DNA of 64,000 bases from Inonotus obliquus (GCA_032164295.1 JAJHTX010000002.1:3844001-3908000); one strand, 5' to 3'. Counted from the stretch's first letter, positions 1-11,677 are shown. Numbers and translations are program-made. Notes: generated by a model from the letters alone, not told the origin.

Positions 1-26
1 CAATAGAAATCTGGTACCCAGAGTAA
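1..26 (+). CDS. C-terminal end of a third F-box/propeller paralogue (partial)
   Basis: The first 26 bases read in frame 3 as IEIWYPE followed by TAA (24-26). This is the same C-terminal motif that ends the two minus-strand F-box proteins at 3098 (TIEIWYPE) and 5682 (TVEIWYPE). The sequence just after the stop (ATGGCATAAGGACTGTG) also resembles the post-stop sequence of the other two copies. This is therefore the tail of a third family member, mostly outside the window, on the plus strand and tail-to-tail with the other two. Only the end is visible, so whether this copy is intact cannot be judged. Confidence 0.75.
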
Positions 27-93
27 ATGGCATAAGGACTGTGTATTTGGTAAGTCTCGCACTTATGAGGATTGAATTGGCATGAAATGATGA

Positions 94-297
94 AATCGAG
101 ATGAACTGAAAGGTGATAAGCCAATTCCACACCGATCGTTCTTCACACTAGATGATAAGGAGTTTGAACGAGAGATTCCAATAGGGCTGGCGAAGGAGGA
201 TCAATATACCGAAGTGACGAAGAGCGCCCATTATGCTAATTTTGAAAAGGTACTATTAGACAAACAAGATAAGAATATCACTCGGTGGTGGTGGTGA
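94..297 (+). other. Unassigned open stretch of 67 codons, no ATG
   Basis: Frame 1 is open from just after a TGA at 91-93 to a TGA at 295-297. The translation is charged and protein-like (for example LDDKEFEREIPIGLAKEDQY) and ends in a run of three tryptophans encoded by a GGT/TGG repeat. There is no start codon and no recognised homologue. It could be an exon, a gene relic or chance. Confidence 0.2.
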
Positions 298-2889
298 TAG
301 TGACATGATCAATTGCATAGATATTTTGTAAGACAGCACACACATGTAGCTAAAGTAACACTAGTACTGAGCGCAACAGTTCACCATGTAAGTTCCAATC
401 TACTGGGAAGTGGCTAATTGATTTTTCGTGAGCCACTTCCAAAAGACGATCGGTTGTCCTGTTACGGATGGGATGGTAATAAGAATTGCTTGTTCGTCGA
501 GAAATAAGAGACAATTATATGGGACGGTGTTCTACGCCCTTCCCGCACCGCTGAGAAGGAGGAGGACATCAGACTAGTTGTAGTGTCCGCCCTTGTCGCA
601 ACCACAACGTAACAGAAGAGAAGAAACTCATCCTGAGTCAGGAACGAAAACGAATGAGTCAATCGTATCGCAAAGCCACAATCCAGGACCCCAGAGACTC
701 CAAGTCTTTCTCCCCTTATGGTAATTAGGCTGAACACGAGGACCTCCGAAATGGGCAGGTTTACGTGTTCATTGTTTCTGCTTGTTTGTGTTACTCAGCC
801 AAACAAGCGGGATGGGATGTGCTGCTTTGCCGCACTTCCTACACTACAGAAAGTAGCAGTCTGCTTACTTCTCTTCTTAAACGATATCAAGATCCTCGCA
901 TAATGAGGAGAGGTTGTTTACAAAAAGAGAGGGCAATTCGAGGAGCCAGTATTCCCTCACTACTTCCGCGACGTAAATCTGGCTCTACTCTCTTCGCTTC
1001 GATAGCCTGGAATATTCAAGGTCTTCTAGAGCCTCTTGTTGAGCAAGATGGTTTTGTTGAAGAAAGAATCAAGAAAGTTCACGTTCATAGCTTATTGGTC
1101 GCACAGCCTACATCCTCGATCGAGCTACTCCGACTCCACGCTCCACTCTTCCAGTGAGGTTTATATTGGACTGATATCACAATTGCACTGACAGCGAGGA
1201 GACCACCTAGACTACTTCGAAAATGGACCTTTGGACGAAGCTCTCATGACCGCGTCGCGCTCATTTCGCTCTTCTCGAATTCCAATCCGTCACTGCACAG
1301 CCTCGAACTTTCGAGGCTGTGTTGCTATTGAATTCGCCTCGTACGCAGATACTAAGCATTCTCTTGATTCAGGGCTTTCTGTTGCTGAACTCTCTCTGCT
1401 GTGTTCTTCTTTCCTGGACATGAGGCTCCGGAGTTTCAAGTTGAAGGTTAGGAGAATATCGTTGATTCCTTTCGGGTATTGATTCTACATGTTAGTCTTG
1501 GCAAGCAGGCTGGATCTAAAAGCTTTCCGCTAGGATCTTAGGATAAACCTCGAACGGAGCGGAACAGTACGGCTCGCATTTTGCACGACGAGTGGCGTAT
1601 TGAAATCCGATCTGTGTCGAAAGTGTTTCGGTGTCTCGTGATCGGTGCTTTCCGCAACGTACTTCATGGATCAAAACCTGATTTAGATGGCTGGCTGGAA
1701 ATCGCGCGGAACTTGCTACATGTGTTGATAGTAATGTCAGGCTGTGCATAGCTACATTGGTACATCGTGCTCATCCCATTCCTTCTGATAGCTGACCGTC
1801 TCAACCAACATCTTATCGTCCTCTGGCCATTAATCCTCGTGTCTGGCTCACAACACAAATCAATGGGTTCACAGCATTTCCCGCCAACCCCTTCAACCCC
1901 TATCACTGGCATGTCTTCGATATCGCCGAACAGAGCACATGATCTACCGTATCTTCAATTCATTCAGATTCTCGATCCTATATATATATGGATCGGGACG
2001 GGGACGGGAATAAGTCTAAATATCAGTGCTTTATTTCCTTCCGTGAGTCGTGCACTCCGGAACAACGATCCGATAGATCGATCGATCGACCGAGGGAGTG
2101 ATTTCCTTCCTTCCTTGTATTTCTCCGCGCCGAGTTTCAGTACTGCAAGAAGAACATGTCTGTTTGCTGGACGAGGTTCCATTACTCTCTCCGAGTAGCC
2201 GGACGGTCTCAACTAGTCTTCTATCTCATTACCACTTGGTCACACTCCCGCTTTGATAACAAGTCCCCCCACGAAGGGTCGCGAAGGAACGTAAAGGGTG
2301 AGGGTAAGGCCTGGTTGTTGCTCTTTTCTTCATCAAGTCTTCCATACTGTTGTTGGGATGCCTTCCACATCTGAGTCCGACACCCCGTAAACGTGCTTTC
2401 TTTCTCCCACACATCCGGCTCCTTGTTCTTCTTGGATCTGTCACATGCGCTGAGCCGGTCGTCCTACCTTAGGTGTGTGTCCTAAAACACCAAATGCAGT
2501 AGCCCAGCCGGAAATGGATAACGTGCAGACCGAGTGCGAACTGATATCTAGTGCGCTCGATATGTCGCTCATTACTAACAGTCTAAGTGTCCTTCTGTTT
2601 GATGGTCTTATTCGGATTTCAAGGTAATGCTTCGTTATTCTACTAGTTGTTCTTTGTACTTCCCTGACTGCAAGTTTTCCATTTAGCGAAGTTACTAGAC
2701 TCATAGTTGTTCCTCATCAATTGTTCCAAGCAGCTTTACGGACTTACATCTAACGCTCATCTTACGCTATCGGTAGCCACTTCAATTATCGCGTCAACAT
2801 TATTGAAAGGGAAGGATTGCATTCTTACCTTTCTACATGGAAAGGTGGCCTATTTGTACGTGGTCCTGAGCCGAGCATATTGTGCGCAA
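298..2889. other. Region without a convincing gene; low-complexity spots
   Basis: Only short, mutually overlapping open frames are present on both strands, with no recognisable domain apart from a weak STAND/NACHT-like stretch near 930-1157. A short (GATC)n-like run lies at about 2066-2090 and a TA run near 1980-1990. The region looks like a decayed spacer between the tail-to-tail F-box copies. Confidence 0.5.
930..1157 (+). pseudogene. Possible relic of a STAND NTPase (NACHT-type) domain
   Basis: The frame reads RKSGSTLFASIAWNIQGLLE and continues with an acidic/basic helix and a motif like SLLVAQP before a stop. Basidiomycete NACHT proteins have a similar order after the Walker A region: a small-residue/FFFSR segment, then LFxTIAYQLA, then a helix ending in a LIxxPL-type motif. 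No Walker A motif or start codon is seen nearby, so if real this is a fragment. The resemblance is from memory and could be chance. Confidence 0.2.
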
Positions 2890-5290
2890 AGAAGTGGCTC
2901 CGACCTGGCGACGAATTTAGAATTTAGATTTCCGTATGTACGTTACTTCGTCAATTTAGTGTTTACTTGTGCAATTGTACGCGTAACCTCTGGCAATACC
3001 GAAACATAAACGCGACCAGGTCAGAATTATATGTTACACGCACGTGCAAATCTGAGCACAAGTGTGCGACTTGCGACACTCACCGTCCTTACACCATTTA
3101 CTCCGGATACCATATTTCTATCGTTTCCGAGTCGTTGTTCCGCATAAGGACCAGGGCACTGCTGTACTCCTCCGGGTGAAAGCTAATGCGCTGAAAATAC
3201 TCCGTGGGCATCAAAATTGACTCGAAGAACCCCCCATCAGGCTTGTAGCCAAATTTCACAAGAATTTTGGGCTTGTCGAGTTGACGAAAACCGCATTTCG
3301 TCCTTGTCATACAACAACCACCGAATCCAAAATTTATGAATGTCCCTGACGCTGTATCCTTTTTACTCCCCAAGAGTACTAGAGCCGACTGCGTTGCAGC
3401 GTTCGGGTCGTAGTGAAACTCGTAACGTGCTATATGATTGCTGTCGTGTCCTTCACCGATGAGCGCAATCAAAACGCCTTTCTCGCGAAATGGCTGCGTA
3501 AAAAGTGTGGCCCCATGCCAACTCGTAAACTCGAAGGAAGAGGACGAAAACCGTGGATCACCCAAAGAGAGCGTGCAGCCTGATCCCTGGCTTCCGTAAA
3601 TTGAGCATAACTCGTGCAACGGGACAGCAATGATTGACCAGCGTGACGAATGCATATTAATGCAAGCAAGAACAAATATTGTGTCTTGTATTACGTTTGT
3701 TTCCCAGATGCAGCTAGAAGGAGCCTCTGCATGCTGATGATGAAGGGTCAATTGAGGGACAAAGCGTTACCCAGTAAAGCTGAAACTTACGCAGGACAAC
3801 TCGATGTACCAACCATCATTCCAATTGGTTACGATGAGTCCACTTTTCCCTCTCTGTACCAAAGCAAACTTTCCCACCAATTTCACTCGAACAAAGGAAC
3901 GCGGGAATGTAGGACTCGAGTAAACCAAAGTTGACTGAAGCTCTTGCACGTCACGTTTTGACGGAAAGAGGCGGTGAACTTGAAACGACCTGTAAGCGGC
4001 GTTAGGCGGGTGTTAAACAAGGTGTATAATAGGAGAGGATCACCATTCTTCCAGTTCATTCACGTCTTTGAGTGAAAGAAAAAGCGTGATCGAGCCATCT
4101 CGGAGCATCTCGAATGCATATGACGACCGTTCGTGACGTCTCGCGCGTTTAATTTGATGCGTGTATGACCAGACACAAACATTGTTTCTGCGTAAGTCAT
4201 ATATCTGCATGACAGTGTCGGACAGTTGGACGAATAGATAGCGACCACCAGGAGCAAGTTGAACCTCATCCAACGTTTGCAAAACAACTCCAACGAGCCC
4301 AGGACTTTCCAGGACCATGCCTGTTCTGCGAACATATTGAGCCTCTCCTCGAAGGCAGTTCTCATATATACGAACAGCGGTTACGATACGGTCGCGTAAC
4401 TCCAGTGTAGAAAGAGAGTCGAGATCGATATGAGGTGGTATGTCTGGCGCACAGCACTGATCGAGTCTCTTGAGCAAGTTAAGCCAGACTTGGCGCTCAG
4501 CTACTACGTCTCGCACTTTCCTGGATGTCTAGATACGAGCGAGAACCGGCAAGTGAACATCATTCTCGACTGTCTGTTACTAACACTGAATCACACCTGT
4601 TCAAAAGCTAAAACATCCTTCAGCTCCAGGAAACAGCAAATGGTGAGGATGACTTCGAAGGGCGCATCCAGAAGCTGCCGCTGGGCCATGAAAAAGGTTG
4701 CGCTGGTATTATACTACACTTGTGGGTGGCAATTACGCCAGGGCCGCATCAGTCTATTTGACCTTATGTGTACTTGTTTGTTGATACAATATAATTGATT
4801 AATTCAGATTATTATGTAAAGTGCTTGCGACACAATATTTCCTGAGCTGAACATGCAAATTTGCAGATACTTGGAGCCTGGATGAAGTACTAGTGTTATA
4901 TTGCTCAAGACAAAGCTCATCGCAAAGCCCTATATAAGAGAAAGAACTTTTTCCTTGCTTAGAAGCGAACAGTAGTGCTCTGGTTCTCTTCAGGCCAAAA
5001 AACGGGGTATGGTGTGTCAAGGGATTTCATACAAAGGAAGGAGTTGAGCATCATCCCGGGAGTCTGGAGCTGTTATTAAGAAATCGAAACACCATTCATA
5101 AATTGAGAAATGTATGGATGGATGGAGTTAGGAATGCCAATACTCATGCAACTTCGATGTGAGGCTGCTTCCGACCCATGCCTTTCATGAATCGCGAACG
5201 GGGTCGAAATGCAACCCACTTTATCCACCGCTCACTACATAAGAGGACAAAGATAACTCCATTGGTGGTCTCACGAGAACACAAGCCGTT
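2890..5290. repeat. Tandem segmental duplication, left unit
   Basis: This block matches 5438-8071. Matching landmarks at an offset of about 2.58-2.61 kb include GAAGTGGCTC (2890 and 5439), the run AACGCGACCAGGTCAGAATT and its near-copy at about 5597, the whole F-box gene, CAGTAGTGCTC (4970 and 7572), ATACAAAGGAAGGAGTTGAG (5030 and 7640), and ACCCATGCCTTTCATGAATC (5174 and 7808). Identity is moderate, with small indels, so the duplication is not recent. Confidence 0.75.
3098..4689 (-). CDS. F-box protein with propeller-like C-terminal region (paralogue A)
   Basis: The protein starts MAQRQLLDAPFEVILTICCF and continues LELKDVLAFEQ. After an intron at about 4529-4596 it reads TSRKVRDVVAERQVWLNLL. 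Together this is a complete F-box: a proline-containing start, the hydrophobic helix, and the final W-x-x-L. Such proteins usually link a substrate-binding region to SKP1 in an SCF ubiquitin ligase. The rest (about 400 residues) has repeated beta-strand-like blocks, such as VQLAPGGRYLFVQ and WSYTHQIKRARR, that suggest a degenerate propeller; no firm repeat count can be given. Further introns are placed after the codons for ELEEW (about 3980-4045) and after IELSC (about 3730-3790), and both restore one frame. The product ends TIEIWYPE. Copy B lies just upstream in tandem and copy C faces it tail-to-tail. The substrate is unknown. Confidence 0.7.
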
Positions 5291-5437
5291 TATGGGAGTC
5301 CTACTCACGCAACTAGCATCGTGGCAATAATCTTCTCCGTTGCCAGAACCTATATGTCATAGAATAAAGTCATCGGAGAATCAACCGATACTCTTTGCGA
5401 AAATAGAACTCGTTGCTTCCAGGAAGTTCAACCCAAG
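4690..5437. other. Upstream flank of F-box copy A, duplicated sequence
   Basis: No gene is supported. Up to about 5290 the sequence is the counterpart of 7290-8071, so the upstream region was copied together with the gene. The last 150 bases (5290-5437) look unique and form the spacer between the two duplication units. Confidence 0.6.
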
Positions 5438-8071
5438 GAAGTGGCTCAAAAACGGCGACGGCATCCAATAACATGTCACTAGTATTCAGGGAATTAAATA
5501 TCGAGCTTATGAGGATTTACGCTCTTGCGTTACTCCGTCAGTTTAATGTCTACTCGTACAAGTGTACGCATAACCCCTGGCAATATCAAAACACAAACGC
5601 GATCAGGTCAGAATTACATGTTACATGCATTTTCACTGAACACTAGTATAAAACTTACCACATTCACCGTCCTTACGCCATTTACTCCGGATACCATATT
5701 TCCACCGTTTTGCAGTCTCGTGTAAGGACCAGCGCACTGCTGTACTTCTCTGGGTAAAACACGGCCAGCTGAAAGTACTCCGTGGGCATCAAAACCGACT
5801 CAAAAATGCCCCCATCAGACTTATAGCCAAATTTCACAAGAACACCTTGCGCATCGGGTCGATCGAGGAGTTGACGACGACGAAAACCGCACATCGTCCT
5901 TGTCATATAACGACCACCCATTCCCATTCCACAACGATCTAGTGTTCCTGACATTGTATCCTCCCTCCTCCACAAGACCTCTAGAGCCGACTGCGTTGCC
6001 GCGTTCGGGTCGTAGTGAAACTCGTAACGTGCTATGTGATTGCTGTCGTGTCCTTCCCCGATGAGTGCAATCAAAACACCTTTCTGACGAGATGGCTGAA
6101 TAAATGTGGTTACAGGCCATCCAGTAAACTTGAAAGAAGAAGAGGAAAACCGTGGATCATCCAAAAGAGTGTGTGGATCCTGTCCCCTGGTTTTGATAAA
6201 TTGAGAATAGCTGGTGAAACGGGATAGCAGTGATCGACCAGCGTGAAGTACGCGGATATATGCAAGCAAGAACAAATATTGTGTCTTGTAGCACGTCTAT
6301 TTCCCGGAGCACGCTATCATGATCTTCTGCATGCTGATGATGAAAGAACAGTTGAGGGAATTGGTGCACCAAGTAACGCTGAAACTTACGCAGGACAACT
6401 CGAGGTACCAACTATCTTTCCAATTGATTACAGTGAGGTTCCTATTCTCTCCCTGTACCAACGCAAGGTTTCCCGCCAATTTCACTTGACGAATGGAAGG
6501 TGGAAATGTGGGACTGGAGTAAACTAGAGTTGATTTAAACTCTTGAGCGTCATTCTTTGGAAAGAGGCGGTGAATCTGAAACCACCTCCAAGTAGCGTTA
6601 GGCGAGTGTCAGACAAGATGTGCATACAACAGAAGAGAATTACCATTCACTACTTTCGTATGCAAGCTGAAGTAAAAGTGTGATCGATCCATCTCGGTGC
6701 ATCTCAAATGCATATGACCCCTCTGTGTGATACCCCATTCGTTCAATCTGGTACGTGTGGGACCAGACGCAAGCATTGTTTCTGTGCATGTCATGCATTT
6801 GCACGACAGTACTCCATTGGACAAATAGATAGCGACCACCAGGGGCGAGTTGAACGTGAGAACCAGGTAGGAATAATCGTCGACCAAGTTCAGTGATTCC
6901 AGGGTCTTCCGGGACCAAGCTGGTTCTGCAAACATACCGAGCCTCTCCTCGAAGACAATTATCATATATCCGAACAGCGGTTACGATACGGTCGCGTAAC
7001 TCTAGTGTGGACAGAGAATCGAGATCGATATGGGGCGGTATGTCCGGCGCACAGCACTGATCGAGTCCCTTGAGCAGGTTGAGCCAGACCTGGCGTTCTG
7101 CAACTACATCTCGCACTTTCCTGCATGTCTGGATACGAGCCGAGAACCGGCGAGTGAACATCATCTAGGTTGTCTGTCACAAACACGAAACCTCACCTGT
7201 TCAAAAGCTAGAACATCCTTCACCTCCAAGAAAAAGAAAATTCCGACGATGACTTCGAAGGGCGCATCTAGAAGCTGCCGTTGAATCATGATAAGGGATG
7301 CCCTAGTGTTATGCTGTGCTTTTGAATGGTATGGAGAAGGGATAGAAACGGCGACGGAACTCATTGGTTTTGTTTGTATATATATATATAATAAAGTGTT
7401 CACCACTCCCGTATTTGGAAGGCGATCGACACAATTTCTTGAAGCCATACAACGACTTGGGAAGTGTCTCTTAATGCTCAAGGGAAAGCTTATCTACAAC
7501 CCGGATGGAATTTTCAAGAGATTACGGCTGGCACTATAGAAGTGCAGCGACACCTTTCCTCACTTAGCAAACAGTAGTGCTCAGGCTCTGGCCCAGAGCC
7601 TCTGGGTTGGTCTTCCGGTTTTTCGGTACCGGTAGATTTATACAAAGGGAGGAGTTGAGTATCGTTTCGAAAATCTGAAGCTGTTAAATAAGAAATCGAT
7701 ACGCCATTCATAAATTGTCCCGAACGTCGAGTAGTAGGGATGGATGAAGCAGGAATGCCAATGCTCATGCAACATTCGAGATGTAAGCAACCTTCAGGTC
7801 CTTCCGACCCATGCCTTTCATGAATCCCGAACGGGATCACCTCTTTGCTCACCGCTCACTACACAAGAGGACATGATGGCTTGCCAAATTACGCCCCGCA
7901 GTTTCGATCGTGTGCGAAACGATGAAATGCCCAAGACGGCTCCTTCATGTATGATGGATCCGAAGGATTCAAATGTCTGTTACCAATTACAACTGTTCCA
8001 GGTAGCTTTGCTTCCGGACATAGATAATTCTATCTGTCTGTGGTCCCACGAGAACATGAGCCAGCTATGGG
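5438..8071. repeat. Tandem segmental duplication, right unit
   Basis: This is the partner of 2890-5290. The similarity runs out near CCACGAGAACATGAGCCAGC (8046 on), which matches 5271 on. The right border falls within about 10 bases of the stop codon of the DLT1-like gene (8077), so the duplication breakpoint abuts that gene's 3' end. Confidence 0.7.
5682..7289 (-). CDS. F-box protein paralogue B, probably frameshifted
   Basis: The layout is that of copy A: MIQRQLLDAPFEV, then VKDVLAFEQ, an intron, then CRKVRDVVAERQVWLNLLKG to complete the F-box. The middle block (HVQLAPGGRYLFVQW) and the C-terminus (TVEIWYPE, stop at 5682) follow. In the last exon the frame changes. Sequence encoding DVLQDTIFVLA...GSTHSFG is open in one frame, and the continuation DPRFSSSSFKFTGW lies in another. 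Alignment with copy A (3561-3600) shows one extra A here: AAAA at 6163-6166 against AAA at 3564-3566. The gap between the flanking anchors is 37 nt here and 36 nt in A. Copy B is therefore either a recent pseudogene truncated at about two thirds of its length, or it carries a sequencing error in the short A run. Everything else looks intact. Confidence 0.6.
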
Positions 8072-8076
8072 AATTA
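7290..8076. other. Upstream flank of F-box copy B
   Basis: No gene is supported. A TA dinucleotide run lies at about 7377-7391. The remainder is the second copy of the duplicated upstream region. It overlaps nothing until the 3' end of the DLT1-like gene. Confidence 0.5.
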
Positions 8077-9281
8077 TCACAGGCCCAAGCAAGGCCGTCG
8101 TGTCCATGCAGCAGCTAGAATGACATAGGCAGGATAACTGCCACCCAACCTCCTCAGAGACATGAAAGCAGTTTCCATCTCCTGCGTCGTCGGCTGTGTA
8201 AATCCGTACAGTAGCATGATATCTCGTGGCCTCGTGAGAGCAGTTCGCAACTTGATACGTGCAGAATCAGAAGACCGCTTGATGCTGTTCGTTAACTGTA
8301 ATCGCACGACTGTACGCTGCTAAGCTATGATTGAAGTCAAAGTCAGTCGATGACTTTTCATATTATGACAAGGGCGACTCACATCTCCCGAATGGCATGC
8401 CCGGCCTCCATTGCAGCCTCGTATTCTGACTGAGACATTTCAGCAGTAGTATATCGAGCTTTCTCAACTGCATCGGTAAAAATCTTGAAGTGTTCCTCGC
8501 CGTGAGCGTCTGCGGAGACAAGGGGAGCGATGTGTCGTAAGTGTCGCGCTGTGGGCGTGTGTGGAGAGAGTGGTGGCATGGATGGAATCACTGCTCGAGC
8601 CGCGACGTCTGCAAGAAAATGATTGAGCGGCTCGAAGATGAAGGCAATGATGGGAAAAGTACCAATTGGAGTAACAAGGTCTAGAATAGCTGTGCGAAAT
8701 CGAACGCCTTCGTACTTTGTCCCTGAATGAAACACGTTAGCCTTCTGAGATCCGAGATGTGCACAACAACTGACCGGGTGAACCCCATCCATCCCGGTTG
8801 TCAACCCTTGGTAATGACTCGTGAAAGATAACAGAAGCGCGAAGAAATTCTTCCTCTATGAAGACATGGACAGCCTCGTGTGAACGTTAGCTATAATGCC
8901 ATGCAGTTGTGTGTACATGAGCAAAACTCGTACCTTGGGCAGGTCACCTTTTCCAACAGTTATGCGACCTTTAGGTATTCGCGCGATTTGAAGGCGCACG
9001 GACAACCGCCTCTTCAGGCATAAAAGCAGAGAAGCTATAAGCTAATGATCCCGTAAGCTTACACACCGCCCAGAGTCAACTCAAATTGCACGAACAACAA
9101 AGATATAGGCAGCACCAATAACAAACGCATCAATGTTTCCTATCCAACTGCGGTTGGACGAGGTTCGGATGGCCTGTGAGAATAGGAAGACAGAAGAGAT
9201 GAGAAGCAGAAACGCAAGAACGAGGACGATGATAAGGTATGTTAGCCGGGCGAGTGCTGAGCTCGTTAGGCGAAGTCGCAT
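8077..9281 (-). CDS. DLT1: DLT1-like membrane protein (defect at low temperature family)
   Basis: The N-terminus (MRLRLTSSALARLTYLIIVL) leads into two hydrophobic segments, roughly residues 13-35 and 48-64, separated by a short loop with SSNRSWIGNIDAF. A second exon near 8940-9010 encodes ARIPKGRITVGKGDLPK. The next near 8790-8890 encodes VHVFIEEEFLRASVIFHESL and GWGSPG, followed by TKYEGVRFRTAILDLV. This order (two membrane spans, IPK-x-x-L/I...DxPK, E-E-x-x-R-A, P-G-x-x-YEG-x-x-F-R) is that of fungal Dlt1, an integral membrane protein whose yeast mutant is cold-sensitive and whose biochemical role is unknown. The last exon (to the TGA at 8077) encodes helices such as RPRDIMLLYGFTQPT. Four introns are inferred. 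The gene ends at the breakpoint of the F-box duplication. Confidence 0.7.
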
Positions 9282-9920
9282 CGGTGGGTTGATACACCAA
9301 CAACGGCGTGAATGTTAGGCCACTGTCTAGCTTCAGCGCTGGATATATATCTTCCAAGAACCCTTTACGGATTCAGGCTGCACGGAATGTGCGTCCCGTA
9401 AGTATGAGAGTCCAAGGGTTCCATACTATTAGGGATTCACGTGATATATGTAGTCCCTTTTTTAAAAATTGGATGATCGACTTTTCCCTTTCATTTCCCA
9501 TTTCCTTACAGGTTAAGAGGTATCCAATGAAGTGAAATTACGATGGCGAAAACTCTAGGTCCTGCCTTGCTTAAGGCAGCAAGGAAGTTCTCCGGACGAC
9601 CCGCCGTCTAGGCGAATAACTTTACCTCAGGAAGATAGTGAGCGACTCGCCGAGAGGACGAAGACGGTCGCTGTGATACTATAGCGTGACGATCTCAACT
9701 TTCGAGTCGTAGGCATGGGAAGTGGATCTGAGCTTTATCAGGACCCGCGAAGTGTTTTCTGGAAAGGGGCGGAGGGCTTCAACGCCAGTTCTCATGACCG
9801 TTTCTCGTGAGCCGATCTCAACTATTGAAATTTAAAAGCAATAATTCTCAGGAGCCTAATCAAGATATCCTCCATGCACAACTACTAATAGTAGAGGGGT
9901 ATTTCTCCGAGATCAATGCC
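9282..9920. other. Intergenic, nothing recognised
   Basis: This is promoter-side sequence of the DLT1-like gene and the 3' flank of the GH88 gene. Only short open frames are present and no RNA gene was seen. Confidence 0.5.
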
Positions 9921-11677
9921 CTAGCATTCTGCGAGACCCATAGAAGCCAGATCGTTGCCGACCTTCAAAGTCGAGATTAGTGAGCTGCCTTTTCGGTTGA
10001 CTTCCAGAGAAAATGATACTGACCTTCAGGAAGTAATAATCACCTTCAAAGACATTCGTCAATGACGCGCTGTCAGTGATTCAAGAGAAGCTCACCGTAG
10101 ACTGTACCAGTCAATTGATTAGGCGGGCTCGCATTAGAATTCACCGTGCCATTAGCGAGAAGACTCTGCCAATCGGGCTGCCATGCCAATTCCGTAATCC
10201 TATCCAGAAGCTGGCATAACGGAAGTATTAAGCATCTGCCGAAAGGCATCTTCTCATGGACGTACAGTTAAGGCAAAGTCTCTCCAAAGACTAGCTCCTG
10301 TTGAGTTTGCCGGGTTCAAGCTGTCCTCGATCCGAGAAAGAAGTAATAGTCCTGTTGCCGCTATGGTCGCTGCTGAACTATCTGCAGGACGCGGTGGTGG
10401 AACCGTTGGGGCATCGAAATCCCTTTCGACGCATTGGTTCAACTGATTGCAATTGCGGCAACTCGAAAGACTTACCAGGGAACGATACCATCTTCGGGCA
10501 TTGAATCCAGGAATAACGTTGCCATGCGTCTAGAAGCGTCGAGGTACCGCTCTAGGCGAGTGTTCTGGTACACTGTCAACCGTTATTTGTGAGTCCATTA
10601 ATGTGAGAACAATGAGACCCTTGCTGACTAGTTGCGAATCCGTATACGCCCCATGCTTGACCACGCGTCCAGGTGCTATTGTCCGCGAATCCCTGTGCTG
10701 TCCGCTGCCTTATGACATTACCCGTCGTCGAGTTGTATTCGACAACATGAAAGGATGATCCTGCGAATGATTAAATTGACTTGGCCGCTAATAGTCGGTG
10801 ATACAGAGAGAACGAACCATCCGGTCTTATATGATTCTCGATTGTCTTGTCCGCATGACTTATAGCAATTTCTCGATAGGTATTATTCCCCGTCATGTTC
10901 GCGGCAAGGAAGAGAAGCTACTTCGAATCAGCCTCGGAGCTCAGTGAAACCTTAACGGAAGGTTTATGATCTGCTCACATCAAGGTTCATCATATTATCG
11001 ATTATGACCTAAGGTATTCAATATCAAAGTCGCGAACCGCGAAGGAGGAACGCAACACTGCACCTGAAAGTTTGTAGGATCGGCAGTATCCCAACTTCTC
11101 GTGCACCCTACGGTGGGATTGAAGCGTCCTGCTAGTTGATTTGCGAAAGTATGAATCACGTTGATTGCAGTAGCATTTTCTGGATTGCTACGAATATCTT
11201 TTTGTAAGTCTTCCCGGTTGTGGACGTATATTCTGTATTCAAGGAGACTTACGCCTTCAACTCGTCCTGAAACGGAAAGCTAACAAACCCAACGTCATGC
11301 TCGTAGGAATTCTGGTTCAATAGGGGCAAGATCCCCGAACTCCATTCCCTCCCCAAATCCAACCAGTCAGCATCCAAATCGAACGAAGACAACCCGGGGC
11401 ATAACAATTTCCGTTCATGAAGCTGGTACAAAGTCGCCGGGAAGAATCCTGCAGTCCATTGATTAGCAGTAAAGTACTGCCATTTGCCTTCGCGATCGGT
11501 GTATTGAGGGTATCTGGTATCGGAAGTTGGCGAGGTAACGGCAGTGGATGCGATTTTTCTCGCGACTAAAGGCGAGAATAGCTCGCTCGGTGGCTCAGCA
11601 GTTTGGGCCTGGACGAGGAGAGGCCCGAGGAGAATTAGAAGTGAAGCTGTGAATACTACTATGACAGTACGTGCCAT
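9921..11677 (-). CDS. Secreted GH88 unsaturated glucuronyl hydrolase-like glycosidase
   Basis: The protein starts MARTVIVVFTASLLILLGPL, a signal peptide ending near LVQAQTAEPP. Exon 1 carries the family block ANQWTAGFFPATLYQLHE and SYEHDVGFVSFPFQDEL. Later exons, each open between plausible splice sites, give FANQLAGRFNPTVGCTRSW, VIIDNMMNLD (about 11010), LLFLAANMTGNNTYREIA, TWTRGQAWGVYGFATS (about 10630-10690), YQNTRLERYLDASR, MPEDGIVPW, FDAPTVPPPRPADSSAATIA, QLTGTVYG and finally DYYFLKVGNDLASMGLAEC with its TAG at 9921-9923. This is the six-hairpin GH88 fold. The Asp in EHDVGF and the Asp in IIDNMMN match the two catalytic aspartates known for family members. These enzymes remove unsaturated uronic acid from oligosaccharides made by polysaccharide lyases. 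About nine small introns are implied. The gene is complete. Confidence 0.85.

Noticed and set aside
1767..2198. 143-codon plus-strand frame
   Set aside because: Overlaps several frames on both strands, contains simple repeats and has no domain.
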